Assembly: GCF_014489595.1 (NCBI RefSeq)
Contig: NZ_CP060790.1
Location: forward strand, 3,286,001 to 3,350,000
Direction of reading: 5' to 3'
Source of the DNA: Paenacidovorax monticola
GTDB taxonomy: Bacteria; Pseudomonadota; Gammaproteobacteria; Burkholderiales; Burkholderiaceae_C
DNA: 64,000 bases
This document shows, piece after piece, positions 1-8,740 of the stretch. The translations under genes were made by a program, and so were the position numbers. The notes beneath the pieces are model-generated. The model worked only from the letters and a program-made list of their open reading frames with translations. It had not been told where the DNA came from and made no database searches. The first letter of the stretch is position 1; every line of letters starts with the position of its first letter.

Positions 1-849
1 GTGCGACACGTCGATCATCACCTGCTCGCGCAACCCGGCGGCCTGGAGCATGGCGCAGGCCGCATCCACATCGGCCTTCTGGTAGTTGGGCTGCTTGCCG
101 CCGCGCAGGATCACATGGCAGTCGTCGTTGCCGCGCGTCTCGAAGATGGCCGACTGGCCCATCTTGGTCATGCCCATGAAGGCGTGCGGTGCGCTGGCCG
201 CGAGGATGGCGTCGCTCGCCACCTTCACGCCGCCGTCCGTGCCGTTCTTGAAACCCACGGGGCAGGATAGGCCGCTCGCGAGCTGGCGGTGGCTCTGGCT
301 CTCGGTGGTGCGGGCACCGATCGCGCCCCAGCTCACGAGGTCGCTGATGAACTGCGGCGAGAGCAGGTCCAGGAACTCCGTGCCCACGGGCAGGCCCAGG
401 GCCAGCACGTCGAGCAGCAGCGCGCGCGCCATCTCCAGCCCCTCGTTGATGGCGAAGCTGCCGTCCAGGTGCGGGTCGTTGATGTAGCCCTTCCAGCCCA
501 CGGTGGTGCGCGGCTTCTCGAAGTACACGCGCATCACGACGAGCAGGTCGGCGGCCAGCGCGTCGGCCTCGCGTTTTAGCTGGCGCGCGTAGTCCATGGC
601 CTGGTCATGGTCGTGGATGGAGCAGGGCCCCACGACCACGACGAGCCGGTCGTCCTGCCCGTGCAGCACGCGCGAGATCGCGGCGCGGCTGGCCTCGACG
701 AGCTGCTGCGCGGCTTCGGGCGTGGGCAGCCATTCCTGCAGGATGGCCGGCGTAATGAGCGGGCGCACGGCCTTGATGCGCAGGTCGTCGATGCGCGTGG
801 TGTCGTGCGTAGACAGTGGGGTGGCAGGGCGGTGGGCGTGGGTCGTCAT
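1..849 (-). CDS. aroG: DAHP synthase (3-deoxy-7-phosphoheptulonate synthase), 3' end outside window
   Basis: Condenses phosphoenolpyruvate and erythrose 4-phosphate in the cytosol, the first step of the shikimate pathway. The 283 codons seen run from the ATG at 849 to the window edge without a stop; about 70-80 C-terminal residues are missing compared with the usual ~350-residue type I-alpha enzymes. Visible motifs are GPCSIHD (residues 74-80), MRVYFEKPRTTVGWKG (106-121), GARTTESQSHR (178-188) and PVGFKNGTDGG (197-207), all typical of the AroF/G/H family. The family is certain, but which feedback type (Phe, Tyr or Trp) cannot be told from this part. The LysR gene lies 25 bp upstream on the same strand. 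Confidence 0.93.
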   Translation of the reverse strand, partial: MTTHAHRPATPLSTHDTTRIDDLRIKAVRPLITPAILQEWLPTPEAAQQLVEASRAAISRVLHGQDDRLVVVVGPCSIHDHDQAMDYARQLKREADALAADLLVVMRVYFEKPRTTVGWKGYINDPHLDGSFAINEGLEMARALLLDVLALGLPVGTEFLDLLSPQFISDLVSWGAIGARTTESQSHRQLASGLSCPVGFKNGTDGGVKVASDAILAASAPHAFMGMTKMGQSAIFETRGNDDCHVILRGGKQPNYQKADVDAACAMLQAAGLREQVMIDVSH

Positions 850-874
850 AAGCCCGCCATTGTCTATGCTCTCC

Positions 875-1807
875 CTACGCGCGGTGCAGCAGCGCCAGGA
901 ACTCCTGGGCCGGGCGGCTCAACGGCCGGTCGGTGCGCACGATGCTGCCATAGGCCTCCAGCACGCGCCGCAGGCGGTAGGGCAGAACCTGCAGCAGGCC
1001 GTGCTCGGCGTTCTGGCGCGCCATGGTTTCGGGGATCACGCCGATCATGGTGGAGCGCCGCACGAGGTTGATGGTGGTGAGGATGGAGCCCGTCTCGACC
1101 AGCCCGCGGGGCAGGGGCTGCTGGTGGTCGCGGAACTCGTGCTCGATCACGTCGCGCATGGGGCTGCCGGGTGGCTGCAGCACCCAGGGGTGGGCCAGCA
1201 GCGCCTCGAAAGTGACCTTCCGCTGGCGTGCCAGCGGGTGCTCGTTGCCGGCGATGATGGCCAGCCCTTCGCCGTCGAGGGCACGGAAGGTGCAAGGCCC
1301 GCCGGGCTCGCCCGCCAGGCGCCCGATCACCACCTCCAGCAGTCCTTCGCGCAACTGGCCCAGCAGCAGGTCGCTGGTGTCCACGGCCACCTCGATGGAC
1401 AGCAGCGGAAACCGCTCCTTCAGGCCCAGCAGCGCGTCGGTCAGGCGGCCTGGCGAGGCCGCCATGATGCTGCCGATCGCCAGGCGCCCGGCGCTGCCCA
1501 GGCGCAGCTCGCCCAGTTCTCGGTTGAGCGCTTCCATGCTGCCGCGGATGGCGCGGAAGTAGTCCGTCACCCGCGCGCCCGCGGGGTTGAGCCGCAGGCC
1601 GCGGCCCACGCGGTCGAACAGCGGCACGCCCAGCGCGTTCTCCAGCTCGTGGAGCATCTTGGTGGCGGCGGGCTGCGTCAGCCCCAGTTGCGCGGCCGCG
1701 CCGCGCAGCGTGTGCCGCTCCTCGATGGACAGGATCAGCGCGAGCTGCCGCATGCGCAGCCGGTTGAGCAGCTGCGGCGTGTTTTCCAACCGGTTGATGG
1801 ACCCCAT
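875..1807 (-). CDS. LysR-type transcriptional regulator (GbpR-like)
   Basis: A 310-residue LysR regulator. An N-terminal winged helix-turn-helix (about residues 15-75, with LTQPAATKMLHELE as recognition region) is followed by a periplasmic-binding-like effector domain. The unusual N-terminus and the effector domain resemble the GbpR/CbsR group, which often controls sugar or sugar-acid genes; that is a family inference. It is divergent from the Bug-protein gene at 1918 with a 110-bp AT-richer gap, the usual arrangement when a LysR protein controls its neighbour, so it is the best candidate regulator of the sugar-acid block. The inducer is unknown. Confidence 0.9.
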   Translation of the reverse strand: MGSINRLENTPQLLNRLRMRQLALILSIEERHTLRGAAAQLGLTQPAATKMLHELENALGVPLFDRVGRGLRLNPAGARVTDYFRAIRGSMEALNRELGELRLGSAGRLAIGSIMAASPGRLTDALLGLKERFPLLSIEVAVDTSDLLLGQLREGLLEVVIGRLAGEPGGPCTFRALDGEGLAIIAGNEHPLARQRKVTFEALLAHPWVLQPPGSPMRDVIEHEFRDHQQPLPRGLVETGSILTTINLVRRSTMIGVIPETMARQNAEHGLLQVLPYRLRRVLEAYGSIVRTDRPLSRPAQEFLALLHRA

Positions 1808-1917
1808 AGTCGATTCCTCTGGGTTATCGGTATATCAAGAATTTTCAGTTTACGGCAATCAATCCGCTGCCTACGATTTGCGCATTGCATTCCCAAAAGA
1901 ACCGACAGGAGACACGC
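1808..1917. promoter_or_regulatory. Divergent regulatory gap between LysR gene and sugar-acid block
   Basis: The 110 bp contain an AT-rich stretch (about 1826-1860) unlike the GC-rich surroundings and must hold both promoters. A good ribosome-binding site, AGGAGA, lies just before the ATG at 1918. I see no strong inverted repeat; a LysR box (T-N11-A) cannot be assigned with confidence. Confidence 0.5.
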
Positions 1918-2895
1918 ATGCAGAAACGAACCCTGGCCGCGCTCATCGGCCTGGCGGCCTTGGCCGCGCTGCAACCGCTGGGTGCATGGGCCCAGGCCGG
2001 CGACTGGCCCAGCAAGCCCCTGCGCATGCTTGTGGGCTCGGCGCCCGGCGGCGGCACGGACGCCATGGCGCGCGCGGTGGCAGACCGGCTCGCACCGCTG
2101 CTCAAGCAGCCCGTGGTGGTGGAGAACCGCGCCGGTGTCTCCAACACGCTGGCCGCGGACGTGACGGCCAAGTCCACCGACGGCCACACCATGGTGATGG
2201 GCGTGGTCACGGCCCATGCCATCGCGCCGCACCTGCTCAAGCTCGGCTACGACAGCAACAAGGACCTGGTGCCCGTGGCCTTCGTAGGCTCGGTGCCCAA
2301 TGTGCTCATCGTCAGCAACAGCGTGCCCGCCAAGTCGGTGCAGGACCTGGTGGCGCTGGCCAAAAAGGAGCCGGGCCGCATCAACTACGCCAGCAGCGGC
2401 GCGGGCAGCACCCAGCACATCGCAGCCGAGATCTTCAAGGACGCCGCGGGCGTGGACATCACCCACGTGCCCTACAAGGGCAGTGCCGCCGCGCTGGTTG
2501 ACCTGGTGAGCGGCCAAGTGCAGATGAGCTTTGACACCATGCCCTCCGTCATCGGCCAGATCAAGAGCGGCAAGCTGCGCCCGCTGGCCGTGACCTCGGC
2601 GCAGCGCAACGCCCAGCTGCCGCAGGTGCCGACCATGGCCGAGTCCGGCCTGCCCGCGGTGCAGGTCAGCGCCTGGTACGGCGTCTACATGCCGGCCTCG
2701 ACCCCGAAGGCCGTGCAGCAGAAGGTGCACGACGAGGTCAACAAGGTCATCGCCATGCCCGAGACCAAGGCCCGCCTGGAGGCCGTGGGCGCCGAGCTGA
2801 CGCCCATGAGCCAGGCCGACTTCGTCGCCTTCCACAACGCCGAGTACCAGCGCTACGGCGACATCATCCGCAAGAACCAGATCAAGATCGATTGA
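1918..2895 (+). CDS. Tripartite tricarboxylate transporter (Bug family) periplasmic binding protein
   Basis: A 325-residue Bug/TctC protein. It has a Sec signal peptide (about residues 1-26, KR then a hydrophobic run, cleavage near AWA-QA), then WPSKPLRMLVG, the signature SAPGGGTDAMAR and a VVVENRAG motif. Such proteins capture carboxylates in the periplasm for TctAB-type carriers. No tctA or tctB is nearby, which is common in Burkholderiales where Bug proteins are highly expanded. The ATG at 1918 follows AGGAGA; an upstream TTG in frame (1885) lacks a signal and is rejected. It is the first gene of the rightward sugar-acid block, followed after 2 bp by the PdxA2-like gene, so the two are probably co-transcribed. 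The substrate is unknown. Confidence 0.93.
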   Translation: MQKRTLAALIGLAALAALQPLGAWAQAGDWPSKPLRMLVGSAPGGGTDAMARAVADRLAPLLKQPVVVENRAGVSNTLAADVTAKSTDGHTMVMGVVTAHAIAPHLLKLGYDSNKDLVPVAFVGSVPNVLIVSNSVPAKSVQDLVALAKKEPGRINYASSGAGSTQHIAAEIFKDAAGVDITHVPYKGSAAALVDLVSGQVQMSFDTMPSVIGQIKSGKLRPLAVTSAQRNAQLPQVPTMAESGLPAVQVSAWYGVYMPASTPKAVQQKVHDEVNKVIAMPETKARLEAVGAELTPMSQADFVAFHNAEYQRYGDIIRKNQIKID

Positions 2896-2897
2896 GC

Positions 2898-3932
2898 ATG
2901 TCCGCATCCGCAAAACCCGTCGTGGCCCTGACCCTGGGCGATCCCGCCGGCATCGGCGCCGAACTCATCGCGCGCCTGCTGGCCAAACCCGAAGCCGCAG
3001 AGCAGGCCAACATCGTGCTGGTGGGCGACCCCTGGCTCTGGCAGGAAGGCCAGCGCATCGCCGGCGTGCAGGTCGAGACCGATGCCGTCGCCAGCCTGGC
3101 CGCCGTGCGCGGCCGCGCCGATACCGCGCGTCCTGCCTTCCTGGCCGTGGACACGGTGGATCCCCAGGCCGTGCACCGCAGCCAGGCCGAGGCGCCTGGC
3201 GGCCAGTCCGTGCTGAAAGTGTTGAACCAGTGCATGGACGCGGCGCTCGCGGGCCAGATCGACGCCATCTGCTTCGCGCCGTTGAACAAGCAGGCCATGA
3301 AGCTCGGCGGCCTGCGCCACGAGGACGAGCTGCACCATTTTGCCGAGTACCTGGGCGTGAAAGGCTACTTCTGCGAGTTCAACACGCTGGGCAACCTGTG
3401 GACCTCGCGCATCTCGTCGCATGTGCCGCTCAAGGACGTGGCCGGCTACCTGAGCCAGGAGCGCATCGCGCAGGCGGCCGAGCTGATCTACCGCTCGCTG
3501 CTGGCCAACGGCATCGCCGAGCCCCAGGTGGCCATCGCCGGCTTCAACCCGCACAACGGCGACGGCGGTACCTGCGGCCGCGAAGAGATCGACACCATCG
3601 AGCCTGCGGTCAAGGCGCTGCAGGCGCGCCAGTGGCCCACGCCCGATCCCTTCCACGGCCCGTTCCCGGCCGACACCATCTTCCTGAAGGCCCAGGCCGG
3701 CGAGTACCAGGCCATCGTGACCATGTACCACGACCAGGGCCAGATCGCGATCAAGCTGCTGGGCTTCTCGCGCGGCGTGACCGTGCAGGGCGGCCTGCCG
3801 GTGCCGATCACCACGCCGGCCCACGGCACGGCCTACGACATCGCCGGCCAGGGCAAGGCCAGCGTGGAGGCCACCTGGCAGGCCTTCCTGATCGCCTGCC
3901 GCATGGGCGCTGCCCACCGCGCCGCCACCTAG
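2898..3932 (+). CDS. pdxA2: PdxA2-like decarboxylating dehydrogenase (4-hydroxythreonine-4-phosphate dehydrogenase family)
   Basis: A 344-residue member of the PdxA family, NAD(P)-dependent metal enzymes that oxidise a beta-hydroxy acid and decarboxylate it. TLGDPAGIG lies at 12-20. Probable metal-binding histidines are H175 (SSHVPL), H219 (NPHNGDGG) and H278 (MYHDQG), followed by AHGTAYDIAG. The NPHNGDGG form and the catabolic context suggest PdxA2 (4-phospho-D-erythronate/threonate dehydrogenase type) rather than vitamin B6 synthesis. The DUF1537 kinase that normally supplies the phosphorylated substrate is absent from the window, so a non-phosphorylated substrate is possible. The ATG at 2898 is chosen over a TTG at 2892. 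Confidence 0.85.
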   Translation: MSASAKPVVALTLGDPAGIGAELIARLLAKPEAAEQANIVLVGDPWLWQEGQRIAGVQVETDAVASLAAVRGRADTARPAFLAVDTVDPQAVHRSQAEAPGGQSVLKVLNQCMDAALAGQIDAICFAPLNKQAMKLGGLRHEDELHHFAEYLGVKGYFCEFNTLGNLWTSRISSHVPLKDVAGYLSQERIAQAAELIYRSLLANGIAEPQVAIAGFNPHNGDGGTCGREEIDTIEPAVKALQARQWPTPDPFHGPFPADTIFLKAQAGEYQAIVTMYHDQGQIAIKLLGFSRGVTVQGGLPVPITTPAHGTAYDIAGQGKASVEATWQAFLIACRMGAAHRAAT

Positions 3933-3953
3933 AACCAGCAAGGAGACAACCCC

Positions 3954-4961
3954 ATGAAAATCGCCCGCAAGACCGCTGCAGCGGTGGCGGCGGCGGTGGC
4001 CGCCGCATGCCTGGCCACCGGCGCACTGGCGCAAACCAAGGCGCTGCGCCTGGGCCACGGCATTGCCGAGGAGCACCCGCTGGGCCAGGGCGCGATCCAG
4101 TTCGCCAAGATCCTGGAGAAGAAGTCTGGCGGCAAGCTCGCCATGAAGGTCTACGCGGCCACGCAGCTTGGCTCCGAGGCGCAGATGATCGCCGCCGTGC
4201 GCGGTGGCGTGCAGGACATCGTCATCACCTCCACCGCGCCCGTGGCGACGATGATCAAGGAGTACCTGCTGTTCGACCTGCCCTTCTTGCTTCAGAACGA
4301 AAAGGAGGCCGACGCCCTGCTCGACGGCCCGGTGGGCCAGAAGCTGCTCGACATGGCCCAGCCCAAGAACATGATCGGCCTGTGCTACTGGGAAAACGGC
4401 TTCCGCCAGGTGACCAACAGCAAGCACGAGGTGAAGGACTTGGCGGGCCTGTCGGGCCTGAAGCTGCGCGTGATGCAGAACCCGGTCTACATCGATGCGT
4501 TCAAGACCCTGGGGGCGAACGCCATTCCCATGCCCTTCACCGAGCTGTACACGGCCATGGAAAGCCGCGCCATCGACGCGGAAGAAAACCCCATCGCCAT
4601 CATCCACTCGAACAAGTTCTACGAAGTCCAGAAGTACGTCACGCTCACCAACCACGCCTACGCGCCCTACGTGGTGCTGCTGGCCAAGAGCACCTGGGAC
4701 AAGCTGGCCGCGCCCGAGCGCGAGGCCCTGCGCGCGAGCTGCACCGAGGCGCGCGACTACCAGCGCACCTTGAGCCGCCGCATGACCTCCGAGCTGACCA
4801 ACAAGCTCAGGAAGGAGGGCATGACCGTGACGCCGCTCGCACCCGCCGAGGTGCAGAAGATGCGCGACAAGCTCAAGCCCGTGACCGAGCGCTACACCGC
4901 CGAGATCGGCCCCGACCTCGTGGCCCAGGCCCAGCAGGAGCTGGCCAAGCTGCGCAAGTAA
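3954..4961 (+). CDS. TRAP transporter substrate-binding protein DctP (first of four)
   Basis: A 335-residue DctP-family periplasmic protein. The signal peptide has an Ala-rich core (residues 1-26, cleavage near ALA-QT). LKLRVMQNP around residue 170 carries the arginine that, in this family, salt-bridges the substrate carboxylate; ESRAIDAEENP follows. It is most like the fourth DctP of the block (13835), and the other two form a second pair. It has no DctQM of its own and must share the pair at 8227-10021 or work with genes elsewhere. It lies between the PdxA2-like gene and the dehydratase gene, with AAGGAGA before its ATG. The ligand is probably a sugar acid, by context only. Confidence 0.93.
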   Translation: MKIARKTAAAVAAAVAAACLATGALAQTKALRLGHGIAEEHPLGQGAIQFAKILEKKSGGKLAMKVYAATQLGSEAQMIAAVRGGVQDIVITSTAPVATMIKEYLLFDLPFLLQNEKEADALLDGPVGQKLLDMAQPKNMIGLCYWENGFRQVTNSKHEVKDLAGLSGLKLRVMQNPVYIDAFKTLGANAIPMPFTELYTAMESRAIDAEENPIAIIHSNKFYEVQKYVTLTNHAYAPYVVLLAKSTWDKLAAPEREALRASCTEARDYQRTLSRRMTSELTNKLRKEGMTVTPLAPAEVQKMRDKLKPVTERYTAEIGPDLVAQAQQELAKLRK

Positions 4962-4994
4962 TCCACCCCGCCACCTTTGTCAGGAGACCGCACC

Positions 4995-6167
4995 ATGAAG
5001 ATCAAATCCGTCCGCGCCCGCGTCTTTGAATGGAAGGGCAAGACCGTTCCGCCCCAGGGCAATTTCTGCTCCAACGCCATGGACCTCGTCTACTCCAAGA
5101 CCGAGACCATGAGCACCTTCCGCTTCCATTCGTGGACCGTGGTGGAGATCGAGACCGACGACGGCATCGTCGGCCTGGGCAACGTGGCCCTGGCCCCCAA
5201 GATCGCCAAGGCCATCATCGACGAGTACCTCGCGCCGCTGGTCATCGGCCAGGACCCATGGGACTACGAATACCTGTGGCAGCGCATGTACCGCAGCACC
5301 CATGCCTGGGGCCGCAAGGGCGTGACCATGGCCGCCATCTCGGCCGTGGACCTGGCGATCTGGGACATCCTGGGCAAGAGCGTGAACAAGCCCGTGTTCA
5401 AGCTGCTGGGCGGCCGCACCAAGGAAAAGATCCCCTGCTACTACAGCAAGCTCTACCGCACCGACATCAAGGAGATGCAGGACGAGGCGCAGAAATTCCT
5501 CGACCAGGGCTTCACCATGTTCAAGTCGCGCTTCGGCTACGGCCCGGCGCACGGCACGCAGGGCGTGAAGGAGAACCTCAAGGCCGTCGAGGCGCTGCGC
5601 GAGGTGATCGGCTACGACAACGACCTGATGCTCGAGTGCTACATGGGCTGGAACCTGGAGTACGCCAAGCGCATGCTGCCCAAGCTGGAGAAGTTCCAGC
5701 CGCGCTGGGTCGAGGAGCCGGTGATCGCCGACGACATCGACGGCTACGCCGAGCTGAACCAGCTCACCAGCATCCCGATCTCGGGCGGCGAGCACGAATT
5801 CAGCCTCTACGGCTTCAAGCAACTGCTGGAGCGCAAGGCCGTCAGCGTGGTGCAGTACGACACCAACCGCGTGGGCGGCATCACCGCCGCGCACAAGATC
5901 AACGCGCTGTGCGAGAGCTACAGCGTGCCCGTGGTGCCGCACGCCGGCCAGATGCACAACTACCACCTGACCATGAGCTCCATGGCCTCGCCCATGAGCG
6001 AGTACTTCCCGATGTTCGACGTCGAGGTGGGCAACGAGCTGTTCTATTACATCTTCGACGGCGAGCCGGTGGCCGAGAACGGCTTCCTGCAACTGGACGA
6101 CAACACCCCCGGCCTGGGCCTGACGCTCAAGACCGAGTTCCTCGACCAGTTCCACATCATCGAGTGA
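4995..6167 (+). CDS. Enolase-superfamily sugar-acid dehydratase (mandelate racemase/RhmD-like)
   Basis: A 390-residue member of the mandelate racemase/muconate lactonizing group. The barrel carries metal ligands E214 (LMLECY), E240 (WVEEP) and E266 (SGGEHE), a catalytic dyad D289 ([10 protein letters not shown]) and H316 (VPHAGQ), and K177 in FKSRFGYGP. The order and spacing match L-rhamnonate dehydratase-like enzymes, which remove water from sugar acids to give 2-keto-3-deoxy acids. The first ligand is Glu where RhmD has Asp, and HAGQ replaces HGSS, so the substrate probably differs from L-rhamnonate. The neighbouring L-KDA-dehydratase-like gene and aldehyde dehydrogenase favour an L-pentonate (arabonate, lyxonate or similar). 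The ATG at 4995 follows AGGAGA. Confidence 0.88.
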   Translation: MKIKSVRARVFEWKGKTVPPQGNFCSNAMDLVYSKTETMSTFRFHSWTVVEIETDDGIVGLGNVALAPKIAKAIIDEYLAPLVIGQDPWDYEYLWQRMYRSTHAWGRKGVTMAAISAVDLAIWDILGKSVNKPVFKLLGGRTKEKIPCYYSKLYRTDIKEMQDEAQKFLDQGFTMFKSRFGYGPAHGTQGVKENLKAVEALREVIGYDNDLMLECYMGWNLEYAKRMLPKLEKFQPRWVEEPVIADDIDGYAELNQLTSIPISGGEHEFSLYGFKQLLERKAVSVVQYDTNRVGGITAAHKINALCESYSVPVVPHAGQMHNYHLTMSSMASPMSEYFPMFDVEVGNELFYYIFDGEPVAENGFLQLDDNTPGLGLTLKTEFLDQFHIIE

Positions 6168-6175
6168 GCGCCACG

Positions 6176-7105
6176 ATGCCCGGACTTTCCAACCCACGCT
6201 TCAAGGGCATCTTCCCCGTGGTGCCCACCACGTTCACGGAAGACGGCGCGCTCGACCTGGCCAGCCAGAAGCGCTGCCTCGACTTCATGATCGACTCCGG
6301 CGTCGATGGCCTGTGCATCCTGGCCAACTTCTCCGAGCAGTTCCTGGTGTCGGACGAGGAGCGCGAGATCCTCACGCGCACCGCGCTGGAACACGTGGCG
6401 GGCCGTGTGCCCGTGATCGTGACCACCACGCATACCAGTTCCAAGATCTGCGCCGAACGCAGCCGCCGCGCGCAGGACATGGGCGCGGCCATGGTGATGG
6501 TGATGCCGCCTTATCACGGCGCCACCTTCCGCTTCGGCGAGGCGGCCATCCAGTCGTTCTACCAATCCGTTTCCGACGCGATCGGCATTCCCATCATGGT
6601 GCAGGATGCGCCCGCCGCAGGCACGCCGCTGTCCCCGGCCTTCCTGGCCAAGATGGCCAAGGAGATCGAGCAGCTCAGCTACTTCAAGATGGAAACGGCG
6701 GGCGCGGCCAGCAAGCTGCGCGAGCTGATCGCCCTGGGCGGCGAGGCCATCGAAGGCCCGTGGGACGGCGAGGAAGCCATCACCCTGCTGGCCGACCTGG
6801 AAGCGGGCGCGACCGGCGCCATGACCGGCGGCGGCTTCGCCGACGGCATCCGCCCCATCATCGAGGCGCACCGCGCGGGCGACAAGGACAAGGCCTTCAA
6901 GCAATACCAGCGCTGGCTGCCGCTCATCAACCACGAGAACCGGCAGGCGGGCTTCCTGGCCGCCAAGGCGCTGATGAAGGCGGGCGGCGTGATCGCCTGC
7001 GAAGCGCCGCGCGCGCCCTGGCCGCCCATGCACCCCGAGGTGCGCCGCCAACTGCTCGATATCGCGCGCCGGCTCGACCCGCTGGTGCTGCGCTGGGGCA
7101 AATAA
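6176..7105 (+). CDS. DHDPS-family 2-keto-3-deoxy sugar-acid dehydratase/aldolase (L-KDA dehydratase-like)
   Basis: A 309-residue class I (Schiff-base) aldolase-fold protein. The Schiff-base lysine is K171 in SYFKMET. The pyruvate-binding loop reads CILANFSEQ (47-55) instead of GTTGE, and the position that carries the proton-shuttling tyrosine in true aldolases reads VQDAPAAGT. As I recall them, both features mark the L-2-keto-3-deoxyarabonate dehydratase group, which forms alpha-ketoglutarate semialdehyde rather than cleaving the chain. This fits the upstream dehydratase and the downstream aldehyde dehydrogenase, but aldolase activity is not excluded. It starts 8 bp after the dehydratase stop. 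The DNA arm of a large inverted repeat begins 13 bp after its stop. Confidence 0.86.
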   Translation: MPGLSNPRFKGIFPVVPTTFTEDGALDLASQKRCLDFMIDSGVDGLCILANFSEQFLVSDEEREILTRTALEHVAGRVPVIVTTTHTSSKICAERSRRAQDMGAAMVMVMPPYHGATFRFGEAAIQSFYQSVSDAIGIPIMVQDAPAAGTPLSPAFLAKMAKEIEQLSYFKMETAGAASKLRELIALGGEAIEGPWDGEEAITLLADLEAGATGAMTGGGFADGIRPIIEAHRAGDKDKAFKQYQRWLPLINHENRQAGFLAAKALMKAGGVIACEAPRAPWPPMHPEVRRQLLDIARRLDPLVLRWGK

Positions 7106-7118
7106 GCGCATCAAAAAA

Positions 7119-7200
7119 GTGAGCTGCCTGCGCCTTATGGCAGCCACTTTCCCATGGTTTTCATGGGGAAACCCTTATGTAGCAGGCGCAGGCAGCTCAC
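7119..7200. repeat. Inverted repeat, 16-bp perfect arms with 50-bp spacer
   Basis: The arms GTGAGCTGCCTGCGCC (7119-7134) and GGCGCAGGCAGCTCAC (7185-7200) are perfectly complementary, flanked by A and T runs. In RNA this makes a long stem between the dehydratase gene and the second DctP gene; the T-rich tail at 7201-7207 means it may act as a terminator or processing site. The GCGCNNNCAGCT core is shared with repeats at 25284, 37583, 43953 and 62703, so it looks like two head-to-head copies of a dispersed element. Confidence 0.85.
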
Positions 7201-7230
7201 ATTTTTAAACCTAGAACAACAGGAGACAGC

Positions 7231-8214
7231 ATGAAACGCCAAGCATTCATCCGGTTCGCGCTATCGGCCGCGGCGCTGTGCGCTGCCGCGGGCGTCCAGG
7301 CGCAAACCACCAAGCTGCGCTTTGCCCATGCGGGGCCTGAATCCGCATCGCAGCACCTGGCCGCGCTGGAATTCGCCAAGATGGTGAAAGAACGCAGCAA
7401 GGGCACGCTGGAGGTGTCGGTCTACCCCGGCAGCCAGCTCGGCAACGACTCCACCGTGATCGGCGCGGTGCGCGGCGGCACCATCGACATCATGATGGCG
7501 GGCAGCGGCAACTTCTCGGGCATGGCGCCCAAGCTCGACATCCTCGACATCCCCTTTCTGTTCCGCAGCCCCGCCCACGCCTACGCCACGGTGGACGGCG
7601 ACGTGGGCCAGCGCCTGGCGAAGGAGCTGGAGCCGCACAACCTCCAGCAGCTCGCGTACTGGGAGGTGGGCTTTCGTTCCATCACCACCAAGAACCGCGC
7701 AGTGAACAAGCCCGAAGACGTGAAGGGCCTGAAGATCCGCACCACGCCCAACCCCACGCACATTCAGGCGTGGAAGCTGCTGGGCGCGAACCCCATTCCC
7801 ATGCCGCTGGGCGAGCTGTACGGCGCACTGGAATCGGGCGCGGTCGATGCGCAGGAGCACCCCGTTGACATCACCTACGCGGCCAAGTTCTACGAGGTGC
7901 AAAAGCACATCACGATGAGCCGCCACGCCTTCACCGCCATGCCCGTGGTGATGAACAAGAAGAAGTTCGACGGCCTCAAGCCCGAGCAGCAGCAGGCGCT
8001 GCTGACGGCCGCGCAGGACGCCAAGCTGCTGCAGCGCCAGGCCAACCAGAAGAACGAGGCCGGCATCCTGGCCGACCTGCGCAAGCACGGCATGGCCGTG
8101 ATCGAAACCTTCGACCCCGCGCCTTTCCGCGCCGTCGTCGCCGAGCCGCTGCGCCAGGCCTTCGTCGCCAAGCACGGCCCCGAGCTGCTGAGCGCGGTGG
8201 ACGCCATCAAATAA
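7231..8214 (+). CDS. TRAP transporter substrate-binding protein DctP (second of four)
   Basis: A 327-residue DctP protein directly upstream of dctQ (12-bp gap), so it is the likely cognate binding protein of the DctQM pair. Signal peptide residues 1-25 (cleavage near VQA-QT). LKIRTTPNP around residue 170 holds the carboxylate-binding arginine, and ESGAVDAQEHP follows. It is closely similar to the third DctP (10983), for example in TTPNP and MNKKKFDGLKPEQQ, showing a duplication within the block. AGGAGA precedes the ATG. Confidence 0.94.
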   Translation: MKRQAFIRFALSAAALCAAAGVQAQTTKLRFAHAGPESASQHLAALEFAKMVKERSKGTLEVSVYPGSQLGNDSTVIGAVRGGTIDIMMAGSGNFSGMAPKLDILDIPFLFRSPAHAYATVDGDVGQRLAKELEPHNLQQLAYWEVGFRSITTKNRAVNKPEDVKGLKIRTTPNPTHIQAWKLLGANPIPMPLGELYGALESGAVDAQEHPVDITYAAKFYEVQKHITMSRHAFTAMPVVMNKKKFDGLKPEQQQALLTAAQDAKLLQRQANQKNEAGILADLRKHGMAVIETFDPAPFRAVVAEPLRQAFVAKHGPELLSAVDAIK

Positions 8215-8226
8215 GGAGACAAGGCC

Positions 8227-8727
8227 ATGAAAAAACTCGTCACGCGGGCGGCCGAATGCATGCTGATCCTGATGCTCGGCGTCATGGTGGTGCTGGTGTT
8301 CGGCAACGTGGTACTGCGCTATTTCTTCAACTCGGGCATCGTGTTCTCGGAAGAGGTCTCGCGCTTCATCTTCATGTGGCTCACGCTGATCGGCGCGCTG
8401 GTGGTGATGAAGGACAACGCCCACCTGGGCATGTCCAGCCTCATCGACCGGCTGGGCGAGACCGGCCAGCGCATCTGCCGCTTCCTGGCCGACAGCATTA
8501 CCCTGGCCTGCTGCGTTCTGCTGGCGCACGGCACCTGGGAGCAGGTCGTGATCGGCATGGACAACGCCGCGCCCGTCACCGGCATTCCGCTGGGCGTCGT
8601 GTTCATCAGCCTGCTCATCAGCAGCGTGGGCATGTCGCTCATGCTGCTGCACTCGCTGTGGCGCCAGGTCACGGGCCGCATGCCCGCCGACGAGCTGGTG
8701 CCGCAAAACGTGAGCGCGGGCGAATGA
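8227..8727 (+). CDS. dctQ: TRAP transporter small permease DctQ
   Basis: A 166-residue inner-membrane protein with four hydrophobic segments (about 12-34, 48-66, 86-108 and 122-146), the expected size and topology for DctQ. Motifs FGNVVLRYFFNSG and FSEEVSRFIFMWLTLIGA are typical of the family. It forms the membrane complex with DctM encoded 13 bp downstream, and is the only DctQ in the block although four DctP genes are present. Confidence 0.95.
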   Translation: MKKLVTRAAECMLILMLGVMVVLVFGNVVLRYFFNSGIVFSEEVSRFIFMWLTLIGALVVMKDNAHLGMSSLIDRLGETGQRICRFLADSITLACCVLLAHGTWEQVVIGMDNAAPVTGIPLGVVFISLLISSVGMSLMLLHSLWRQVTGRMPADELVPQNVSAGE

Positions 8728-8740
8728 GGAGGAACGCACC

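Noticed and set aside
2898..3932. Canonical PdxA of vitamin B6 synthesis
   Set aside because: The NPHNGDGG variant and the catabolic transporter context favour PdxA2; no ksgA or surA neighbour is present.
1735..4655. Long open frames (392 and 600 codons) antisense to the Bug-protein, pdxA2-like and DctP genes
   Set aside because: They are shadows caused by high-GC codon bias; their proteins are His/Gly/Ala/Arg-rich low-complexity strings and the opposite strand has clear families.
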